Assembly (NCBI RefSeq): GCF_000721935.1
Contig: NZ_KL585427.1
Location: 61,197 to 73,209, forward strand
Direction: 5' to 3'
Origin: Streptomyces sp. NRRL WC-3549
GTDB taxonomy: Bacteria; Actinomycetota; Actinomycetes; Streptomycetales; Streptomycetaceae
DNA: 12,013 bases
A program made the translations under genes and the position numbers. How positions within the stretch are numbered: position 1 is the stretch's first letter; each line of letters starts with the position of its first letter. Positions 5,966 through 12,013 of the stretch are shown here, one piece after another. The notes under the pieces are model-generated. The model was not told the DNA's origin. It saw nothing but the letters and a program-made list of their open reading frames with translations, and searched no databases.

Positions 5966-6816
5966 CTCCGTGCGTCGCGGCGGTGGTGCTGTTCGCGGCG
6001 GTCACCCACGCGGGCTGGAACGCGATCACCCACCGGGTGAAGGACGAACTGGCCTGCCTGACCCTGGTCGGTACCGGGCGCACCGCGTCCGGTGCCGTCC
6101 TGGCGCTCCTGGCCCCGCTGCCGCACCCCGCCGCGTGGCCGTACCTGATCGCCTCGGTGGTCCTGCACGTCGGCTACCAGGTCGCGCTCATGCGCTCCTT
6201 CCGGCTCGGGGACTTCGGGCAGGTGTACCCCATCGCCCGCGGCGTCGCCCCCGTCCTGGTCATCGTGTTCTCGGTCTTCGTGCTGGGCGAGCGGATGGGC
6301 ACGGCCGGGACCGCGGGAGTCGCCGTGGTCACCCTGAGCCTCATCGGCCTCGCGGTGTGGGGCGTACGCGGCCGCCCGGGCCGGCGGCCGGAGTGGGCGG
6401 CGGTCGCCATGGCGGCCACCACCGGGCTGACCATCGCCGCGTACACCGTGGTCGACGGCGTCGGGGTACGCGACGCGGGCGCGGCCCTCGGCTACATCGC
6501 GTGGCTGATGATCCTGGACGGCTCGGCCGTGCCCCTCTACGCCGCGGCCAGGCTGCGCAGCGGCCTGGCCGTCCGGCTGCGGCCGGTCCTGTTGCCCGGG
6601 CTGCTCGGCGGTGTGCTGTCCGTCGTCTCGTACGGCCTGATCCTGTGGGCCCAGACGCGGGCGCCCCTCGCACCGGTCGCCGTACTGCGTGAATCGAGCG
6701 TGATAGCGGGCGCCGCCATCTCCGCGTTCCTGTTCAAGGAACGGTTCGGAGGCCCGAGGATAGCGGCGGCGACCGCGATGCTGGCGGGTATCGCCCTGAT
6801 GGTCGGAACGACGTGA
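5962..6816 (+). CDS. EamA/DMT-family transporter
   Basis: This 284-residue, very hydrophobic protein has about nine or ten membrane segments arranged as two EamA-type repeats. Landmarks are 'AVTHAGWNAITHR' near the N-terminus, 'SFRLGDFGQVYPIARGVAPVLV' at the end of the first repeat, and 'APVAVLRESSVIAGAAISAFLFKERFGG' in the second, the usual place of the family's conserved helix and glutamate. Drug/metabolite transporters of this type mostly export amino acids and small polar metabolites across the cytoplasmic membrane. As the last gene of the operon it probably exports the product. I chose GTG 5962 because it overlaps the preceding stop and begins directly before the first hydrophobic segment; the longer frame starting upstream is not supported. 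Confidence 0.85.
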   Translation: MTPCVAAVVLFAAVTHAGWNAITHRVKDELACLTLVGTGRTASGAVLALLAPLPHPAAWPYLIASVVLHVGYQVALMRSFRLGDFGQVYPIARGVAPVLVIVFSVFVLGERMGTAGTAGVAVVTLSLIGLAVWGVRGRPGRRPEWAAVAMAATTGLTIAAYTVVDGVGVRDAGAALGYIAWLMILDGSAVPLYAAARLRSGLAVRLRPVLLPGLLGGVLSVVSYGLILWAQTRAPLAPVAVLRESSVIAGAAISAFLFKERFGGPRIAAATAMLAGIALMVGTT

Positions 6817-7113
6817 GGGGGCAGCGGTGGGAGCCGGGGCGGGTGCCGCGTCCTCCCCGACCGCGTGACCGCCGTCGTCGGAGCCGTCCGCACTCCGCAG
6901 AGCCGGCTCCGGGGACGCTCGATGAACCGCCACCGGCCCGGGGCGCCCCCGATTCCGGGACGCCCGCCGCCGCGGGGCCGTACGCCGGTCCCGCGCTGAG
7001 GCAAGATGGGCGCGTGAGGGCACCGACCTCATCGCGAAGTTCTCGCGGAACGACGGCACTTGCGCCGAAGGCCACGCGGTTGCGCTTCTGCCCGGAGGAG
7101 AAAGGCACGACGG
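6817..7113. other. Intergenic region between the biosynthetic operon and the two-component system
   Basis: There is no convincing gene in this stretch; the open frames are arginine/proline-rich shadows. An 8-bp inverted repeat CGGAGCCG/CGGCTCCG (6879-6886 and 6904-6911, 17-base loop) could be part of a terminator for the upstream operon. A short palindrome CGCGA-agttc-TCGCG (7033-7047) could be an operator. A promoter for the kinase gene is expected here, but I cannot identify -35 and -10 boxes with confidence. Confidence 0.4.
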
Positions 7114-8346
7114 TTGATCGAGGGGGAGACGGTGCCGGTCCCGTCGGCCTGGATGGCGCTGCCCGGCCGGTACGGACGCGCCGTCGCCCGGGCCTGCGAC
7201 ATCGGTGTCGCGCTGGTGGTCCTGGTCGCGGCGGACTACTACAGCGCTGAGTACGACCTGGCCGTGGGCGGGCTGATGGCCCTGTGTCTGCTGGCCCGCA
7301 GACGGTTCCCCGGCACGGTGATGGCAGCCGTCCTGGTGCTGTGCGTCGCCCAGTTCGTCCTTGCCGGACTGGGCGACATGCCGCTGGTGTCGGCGCCGGC
7401 CGCGTACGACGTGGCCGTGCTGTTCGCCATGATGTCGGTCATCCACCATTCCCGGACGACCTGGTCGCCGTACCTCGCGGGCGCCGTGGTGCTGCTGGCC
7501 ACGGCGGCCGGGACGGTGGGGGTGCCGGCTCTCGGCATCGAGCCGTTCGTCGATCTCGAAGCGCTCCTGATCTTCTGGGGACTGACGCTGACCGTCTGGC
7601 TGACGGCCTTCGTCCTGCACACGCGGCGGCTCTACGCCGAGAGCCAGGCGGCCCGCGCCTGGCACGTCGAGCGGGAACAGGAGCAGCGGGTCCAGCTCGC
7701 CGCAGCCCGGGAGCGGGCCGAGATCGCCCGTGAACTGCACGACGTGGTGGCCCACAGCCTGGCCGTGATGATCCTTCAGGCCGACGGCGCCGAGTGCGTG
7801 CTGGGGAAGTCGCCGAACATGGCGCGGTCCGCCCTGCAGACGATCGCCGCCACGGGCCGGGACGCGATAGACGACATGCACCGCATCGTCCGGGTACTGC
7901 GCGAGGGCGACAGCGACTTTGCCGACGACGACCCGCCACGTCGTCCGGTCGGCCTCGACGAGGTCCGGGTCGTCGCCGAACGCGCACGGACCGCCGGGCT
8001 GACCGTGGACGTGTCGGTCGAGGTCGAGGAAGGACGGCTGTCGTCGGCGGAGGAGATGACGGCCGTCCGTATCGTCCAGGAGAGCCTCACCAACGTGCTC
8101 CGCCACGCCGGGTCCGGCGCCGCGGTCGACATCCGGCTCCATGAGGAGCAGGGCACCCTGCTGATCAGTGTGGTGGACGACGGGGCGGGTACCCTCGTCG
8201 GCCGCGGCGTCGGTGGGCACTTCGGAGGGAACGGACTCGTGGGGATGCGGGAGCGCGTGGAGTTCGCCGGCGGCAGTTTCGAGGCCGGGCCCCGGCTCGG
8301 CAGCGGATGGCACGTACGTGCCTCGATTCCGACAAGGACGAAGTGA
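7114..8346 (+). CDS. NarL-family sensor histidine kinase
   Basis: This membrane sensor kinase is about 410 residues long. The N-terminal part has five or six hydrophobic segments, from 'DIGVALVVLVAADYY' to 'LLIFWGLTLTVWLTAFVLH', with little extracytoplasmic sequence. A short coiled stretch leads to a HisKA_3 dimerisation domain with the phospho-accepting His209 in 'RERAEIARELHDVVAHSLAVM', then an HATPase_c domain with the N box 'VQESLTNVLRHAG' (Asn327) and glycine boxes 'VVDDGAG' and 'GGNGLVGMRERVEFAGG'. The small extracytoplasmic surface suggests sensing within the membrane, as in envelope-stress sensors. I prefer TTG 7114, preceded by GGAGGAGAAAGG (7094-7105); GTG 7132, ATG 7153 and an upstream ATG at 7060 are alternatives. 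The last base of the stop is the first base of the regulator's ATG. Confidence 0.9.
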   Translation: MIEGETVPVPSAWMALPGRYGRAVARACDIGVALVVLVAADYYSAEYDLAVGGLMALCLLARRRFPGTVMAAVLVLCVAQFVLAGLGDMPLVSAPAAYDVAVLFAMMSVIHHSRTTWSPYLAGAVVLLATAAGTVGVPALGIEPFVDLEALLIFWGLTLTVWLTAFVLHTRRLYAESQAARAWHVEREQEQRVQLAAARERAEIARELHDVVAHSLAVMILQADGAECVLGKSPNMARSALQTIAATGRDAIDDMHRIVRVLREGDSDFADDDPPRRPVGLDEVRVVAERARTAGLTVDVSVEVEEGRLSSAEEMTAVRIVQESLTNVLRHAGSGAAVDIRLHEEQGTLLISVVDDGAGTLVGRGVGGHFGGNGLVGMRERVEFAGGSFEAGPRLGSGWHVRASIPTRTK

Positions 8347-9020
8347 TGACGCGGGCGGACAGGCCGGTCAGGGTGGCCGTGGTGGACGACCAGCCGCTGA
8401 TCCGGGCGGGCTTCTCCATGGTGCTGGCCGGTCAGGACGACATCGAGGTCGTCGGTGAGGCGGAGAACGGGGCGGACGCCCTCGACCTGCTGCACCGGGT
8501 CGAGGCGGACGTCGTCATCATGGACATCCGCATGCCTGTCATGGACGGCATCCAGGCGACGGAGCAGCTGATGCGGCTGGACGATCCCCCCGGCGTGCTG
8601 GTGCTGACCACCTTCGACAACGACGAGGACGCGTTCGCGGCACTACGCGCCGGAGCCGGCGGCTTCCTGCTGAAGAACGCCCCCGCCGCGGAGGTCGTGA
8701 ACGCCATCCGGGTCCTTGCCGCCGGGGAGTCGGTGGTGGCGCCGCGTATCACCCGGCTGCTCCTCGACCGGGTCTCGGACCGGCTGGCACCGGCGAACGG
8801 GCAGACCGAACGGCTGGACGCCCTCACCGCGCGCGAGCGGGACGTGCTCACCCTGGTCGCCCGGGGGCTGTCCAACGCCGAGATCGCGGAGGAGTTGTAC
8901 GTCGCGGGGGCCACGGTGAAGACGCACCTGGGCAACCTCATGGCGAAGCTGCATCTGCGGGACCGTGCCCAGGCCGTCGTGTTCGCCTACGAGTCCGGAC
9001 TGGTCCGCCCCTCCCCCTGA
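8346..9020 (+). CDS. NarL/LuxR-family response regulator
   Basis: This 224-residue regulator has an N-terminal receiver domain (about 8-125) with the acidic pair Asp14-Asp15, the phospho-acceptor Asp60 in 'VVIMDIRMPVMDG', Thr88 in 'VLVLTTFDN' and Lys110 in 'GGFLLKNAP'. All the residues needed for phosphorylation are present. The C-terminal LuxR-type helix-turn-helix reads 'LTARERDVLTLVARGLSNAEIAEEL' then 'ATVKTHLGNLMAKL' (about 155-218). It is the cognate partner of the kinase just upstream, with which it overlaps by one base (TGATG, 8344-8348). Its likely targets are its own operon and the adjacent ABC transporter genes. Confidence 0.95.
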   Translation: MTRADRPVRVAVVDDQPLIRAGFSMVLAGQDDIEVVGEAENGADALDLLHRVEADVVIMDIRMPVMDGIQATEQLMRLDDPPGVLVLTTFDNDEDAFAALRAGAGGFLLKNAPAAEVVNAIRVLAAGESVVAPRITRLLLDRVSDRLAPANGQTERLDALTARERDVLTLVARGLSNAEIAEELYVAGATVKTHLGNLMAKLHLRDRAQAVVFAYESGLVRPSP

Positions 9021-9062
9021 GGGTGCAGAAGCGCCCCCGGGTCCTGCCTCCACGGGTGCAGA
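9021..9062 (+). repeat. Direct repeat GGGTGCAGA, 33-base spacing
   Basis: GGGTGCAGA occurs at 9021-9029 and again at 9054-9062, each followed by a related GC-rich string (AGCGCC and CGCCGCC). The start-to-start distance of 33 bases is close to three helical turns. It lies immediately after the regulator stop codon and before the membrane-protein gene at 9191, so it could be a regulator binding site. This is a pattern only; two short copies in G+C-rich DNA may be chance. Confidence 0.3.
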
Positions 9063-9190
9063 CGCCGCCCCGTCCCGCGGACCAGATCCACCGCGCCCGA
9101 TCTCGGATGCGTGGCCGATGCCCCGCAGGCCGCCGGACTCCAGACTTCTCACTGTCGCCGAACGCGGCCGAGAAGACACCGGAGGACCCG

Positions 9191-9622
9191 ATGACCACCA
9201 CGCCCACCACGCAGAACCGCAAGCGGAACCGCCTCGTCATCAGCGCGGCCGCGGCCGTGATCGCCGTGGCCGTGGCCGCCGGGGCGGTCTACTGGTGGCA
9301 GGACCACAACAAGCTCAGCCAGGCGTCCGCCGAGGACTGCCGACTGGCGCAGAGCATCATCACCGAGGGCGCGGAGATCTCCACCGCCCCCGCGTCCGAG
9401 GCGGAGAAGTGGTGGCGGGCGGCCGGGGACGAGCGCCGCGCGAAGATGAAGGACGGCTACCTCGGGGCCAAGATCTCCCAGTACGAGGGGTGGGCGCTCG
9501 CGACCGCCAAGGAGTCCTCCGAAACGCCGTCCGCGAAGGACGTGAAGAACCTCCAGGAGGAGGCGCAGGGACACTGCGCGGATTCCGGGGTCACCCTGTC
9601 CATGCCGCCGCTCGGGTCCTGA
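9191..9622 (+). CDS. Small membrane-anchored extracytoplasmic protein with two cysteines
   Basis: I do not recognise this 143-residue protein. It has a basic N-terminus (residues 9-14), one hydrophobic segment (about 15-35), and a polar, charged domain outside the membrane. The domain has one cysteine near each end (Cys50 in 'AEDCRLAQ', Cys129 in 'GHCADSG'), suggesting one disulfide bond. There is no lipobox cysteine, so it is a signal-anchor or cleaved secreted protein rather than a lipoprotein. The region between is helical and rich in Glu, Lys and Ala. The ATG at 9191 has GGAGG (9181-9185) five bases upstream; the open frame back to 9023 is not supported. It sits 24 bases before the ABC ATPase gene and probably belongs to the same transcript, perhaps as an accessory to the permease or as a ligand of the sensor kinase. 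Confidence 0.78.
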   Translation: MTTTPTTQNRKRNRLVISAAAAVIAVAVAAGAVYWWQDHNKLSQASAEDCRLAQSIITEGAEISTAPASEAEKWWRAAGDERRAKMKDGYLGAKISQYEGWALATAKESSETPSAKDVKNLQEEAQGHCADSGVTLSMPPLGS

Positions 9623-9646
9623 CCCGGAACGCGAGGACCGTCACCC

Positions 9647-10414
9647 ATGGCTGTCCACGCCGCCGCCCGCGGCCGCACGCCCAACGACGTCATCACGGCC
9701 ACCGGCCTGGTGAAGGTCTACCGTCAGGGCACTGCCGAGGTGCGGGCCCTCGACGAGGTCTCCGTCCGTGTCCAGCGCGCACGGTTCACCGCCGTCGTCG
9801 GGCCCTCCGGGTCGGGGAAGTCGACACTCATGCACTGCGTCGCCGGACTCGACACCGTCACCTCCGGCAGCGTCGTCCTGGACGGAACGGAGATCGCGGG
9901 GCTGTCCGACCGGCAGCTGACCCGGGTGCGCCGGGAGCGGATCGGGTTCGTCTTCCAGTCGTTCAACCTGCTGCCGCAGCTGACGGCCTACGAGAACATC
10001 GTGCTCCCCGTCACCCTGTCCGGCGGGCGCCCGGACCGCGAGCTGGTGGACCACCTCTGCGAAGTCCTGGGCATCGCCCACCGGATGACGCACCGCCCCG
10101 CCGAGCTGTCCGGGGGGCAGCAGCAACGGGTCGCCGTGGCCCGGGCGCTGGTGGCCCGGCCGGCCGTGGTCTTCGCCGACGAACCCACCGGCAACCTCGA
10201 CTCCCGGGCCGGCGCCGAGGTCCTCACCATGCTGCGCCGGTCGGTCGACGACCTCGGCCAGTCGGTCGTGATGGTCACCCACGACCCCGCCGCCGCGCAC
10301 TACGCGGACCGGGTGCTGACCCTCGCCGACGGACGCGTCGTGAAGGACGAGCACACCGCTCCCTCCGGACGGGCCGCCGCGCTCACCACCGACGCCACGG
10401 GGAGGCGGCCTTGA
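9647..10414 (+). CDS. MacB/LolD-type ABC transporter ATP-binding protein
   Basis: This 255-residue ATPase has a complete ABC domain: Walker A 'GPSGSGKST' (52-60, Lys58), Q-loop 'FVFQSFNLLPQLTAYENI', signature 'LSGGQQQR' (154-161), Walker B with catalytic Glu179 in 'VVFADEPTGNLD', and the switch His212 in 'VMVTHD'. The 'PTGNLDS' and 'FNLLPQLTAYEN' forms are those of MacB/LolD/FtsE-type ATPases that work with FtsX-type permeases. These act by mechanotransmission on extracytoplasmic substrates such as antimicrobial peptides or lipoproteins. GAGGA (9633-9637) precedes the ATG. The stop overlaps the TTG start of the permease (TTGA, 10411-10414). Confidence 0.95.
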   Translation: MAVHAAARGRTPNDVITATGLVKVYRQGTAEVRALDEVSVRVQRARFTAVVGPSGSGKSTLMHCVAGLDTVTSGSVVLDGTEIAGLSDRQLTRVRRERIGFVFQSFNLLPQLTAYENIVLPVTLSGGRPDRELVDHLCEVLGIAHRMTHRPAELSGGQQQRVAVARALVARPAVVFADEPTGNLDSRAGAEVLTMLRRSVDDLGQSVVMVTHDPAAAHYADRVLTLADGRVVKDEHTAPSGRAAALTTDATGRRP

Positions 10415-11994
10415 GTACCCCGTGGCGTGCGACGGTCCTGGGCTCCCAGGTGGCGGAACTCCTGAGGAGACCCGGACGGTTCACGGCGACCGGGCTGTCG
10501 CTGCTGATCGCGGCCTTCGTGGTCTTCGGGGCCGTCACGGCCCAGCAGATCATCACCGCCACCGTCATCGGGAAGTTCCGCGGAACACCCGAAGCGGTGT
10601 CGCTGGTGGTGACGCCCGGCGACGGCGAGGACATCGGCGAGGCCCGCCTCCGCGAGATCCGAGAGACCCCGGGAGTCACCGAAGCCGTCGGCAGGCTCGA
10701 CGGCGGCAGCCCGCTGGACGGCAGCGCCGTCGAACGCTACCTCGATCTGTCCGCGGACCCCGGCGCCGGCGCCCTGTCGCAGGTCCGGCTACTCGAAGGC
10801 ACGTACCCCTCCGGCCCGGGCCGACTCGCCGTCAACACGCAGGCCGCGCGGGAGTACGGTCTCGCTCCCGGGTCGTCGCTCACCCTGCTGCAACCCGGAC
10901 CCGACGGCGAAGGCAGCCGACGGGTGACGGTCGAGGTCAGCGGAATCGTCCGCAGCACCGCCACGAACGAGGCGGCACCCACGGGCTACGCCCCCGGCCC
11001 CCAGCTCGGGGAGATGCTCGGTGTGCCGGGCTACTCCCGCATCGACGTCCGCACCGACACCGCGTCCTCCGGGCCCGGTTCCGCGTCGGCGGAGCTGACG
11101 GAGCGCATCCGGCAGGCGGTGCCCGGGGCGCAGGTGCGGTCCGGGGACGCGGTGCGGGGCCAGGAGGGCCGCGAGGCGGTGGCGGCGGCGAAGGACACCC
11201 TGGAGCTGGCCACCGTCTTCCTCGCCGTCGCCGTCGGCGCGGCCGTTCTCGTCGCGACCTCCACCTTCCGCATCGTCTTCGCCCGGCGCGTACACCAACT
11301 GGCGCTGCTGCGCGCCATCGGGGCGTCTCGGCGAAGGCTCGCCGCCGCGCTCGTCACCGAAGGGGCGGTGGTCGGTCTGCTGGCCGGTGCGGCCGGTGTG
11401 CCGGCGGCCTGGGGCTGCGGGCGTCTCGCCCCCGCGGTCGCCGAGCGTTTCGGGCACGACCTGCTCGCCCCCTCCCACGTTCCGCTGGCGGAGGCCGTTC
11501 TCACCGTTCTCGGCACCGGCCTCCTGGCGGTCGTGGCGGTCCTTGCCCCGTCCCTGACCGCCTCACGGGTCTCCCCGGTGCAAGCCCTGCGGAGCGCGGC
11601 GTCCGGCGAGGGCGGGGCGAGCGGCATCGGGCGGACCCTGCTGGGCCTGCTGTGCGCGGCCGGCGCCGCGCTGCTCGCCTGGCAGCAGTACGGGGCGCTG
11701 CCTCAGCCGGGCGACACGCAGTACGACCGGTTCGCGGCACTGACCACTGTGGTGCTTTCGGGCGGGCTGGCCTTCCTGGCGCTGATCGCCCTCGGGCCAC
11801 GCCTGGTCCGGCCGGTGCTGGCGGCCGTCGCCGTGCCCCTGCGCCGCACGGGTGCGGCGGGCCGGCTCGCGGTCGCGGGCGTCGGGGGTGCCCCGGGCAG
11901 GGCGGCCTCGGTCTCGGTCGTCGTGGCACTCGGCGTCTGCCTGGTCGGCACGACCCTGACCTGCCTCGCCTCCCTGCAAGCCTACGAACGGTAC
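10411..11994 (+). CDS. FtsX-type ABC transporter permease, 3' end missing
   Basis: The frame runs open for 528 codons to the adapter. After a first membrane segment (about residues 28-50) comes an extracytoplasmic MacB-like periplasmic domain (about 55-255). The first FtsX domain follows, with membrane segments near 262-283, 314-340 and 359-385 and the typical 'LALLRAIGASRRRL' loop. Further segments near 410-425, 447-475 and 503-522 begin the second half. Actinobacterial permeases with two FtsX domains usually have about 800 or more residues, so roughly the last third is missing. The start TTG 10411 is supported by GGGGAGG (10399-10405) five bases upstream and by overlap with the ATPase stop. 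It partners the ATPase upstream. Residues read after Tyr528 come from the adapter. Confidence 0.9.
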
Positions 11995-12013
11995 CTGTCT
12001 CTTATACACATCT
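11995..12013 (-). other. Tn5/Nextera mosaic-end adapter (artefact)
   Basis: CTGTCTCTTATACACATCT is the exact reverse complement of the mosaic end at 168-186. Together the two bracket 187-11994 in the orientation of a tagmentation insert. It truncates the permease gene artificially and creates false peptides such as MYKRQ on the opposite strand. Confidence 0.98.

Noticed and set aside
1..6816. CRISPR array as part of a defence island with the downstream genes
   Set aside because: The only link between them is the artificial adapter junction, and none of the downstream genes is a cas or defence gene.
5875..8313. Very long antisense open frame of 812 codons
   Set aside because: It runs opposite to three well-supported genes (kinase-like, EamA, sensor kinase), has low-complexity Arg/Gly/His/Gln-rich composition and no motif; such frames are expected in high-G+C DNA.

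Overview
The window looks like an actinomycete contig, most likely Streptomyces or a close relative. Base composition is very high in G+C, starts are often GTG or TTG, and genes overlap by four bases. It also carries a mycothiol-dependent enzyme, a thiol system restricted to Actinobacteria. All supported genes lie on the + strand.

The ends are not natural. A 19-base Tn5/Nextera transposon mosaic end lies at 168-186, and its reverse complement lies at 11995-12013. Only 187-11994 can be treated as one piece of genome. The three-repeat CRISPR fragment at 1-167 lies outside the adapter and was probably joined to it by library preparation or assembly, so its linkage to the genes is unsupported.

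187-6816 is a biosynthetic operon of phosphonate type. In order it holds: the 3' end of a PhnW-like 2-aminoethylphosphonate aminotransferase; a 745-residue FAD/NAD(P)-binding oxidoreductase; a mycothiol-dependent maleylpyruvate isomerase family enzyme; a thiamine-diphosphate decarboxylase split into two polypeptides (phosphonopyruvate or, less likely, sulfopyruvate decarboxylase); a stand-alone acyl carrier protein; an HprK-like P-loop kinase; and an EamA/DMT exporter. The decarboxylase and the aminotransferase would convert phosphonopyruvate to phosphonoacetaldehyde and then to 2-aminoethylphosphonate. The other genes look like tailoring, carrier and export functions. PEP mutase, which would make phosphonopyruvate, is not in the window and would be expected upstream of the truncated end. 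Strong hairpins after the isomerase gene and after the decarboxylase beta gene divide the operon into three blocks. I do not recognise this gene combination as a known pathway; it is the best candidate here for something undescribed.

7114-11994 is a cell-envelope signalling and transport module: a NarL-type two-component system (histidine kinase and LuxR-family response regulator, overlapping by one base), a small membrane-anchored protein with two extracytoplasmic cysteines, a MacB-type ABC ATPase, and an FtsX-type permease cut off by the adapter. The two-component system probably controls the transporter. Whether this module serves the upstream pathway, for example in self-resistance, cannot be told from the sequence.
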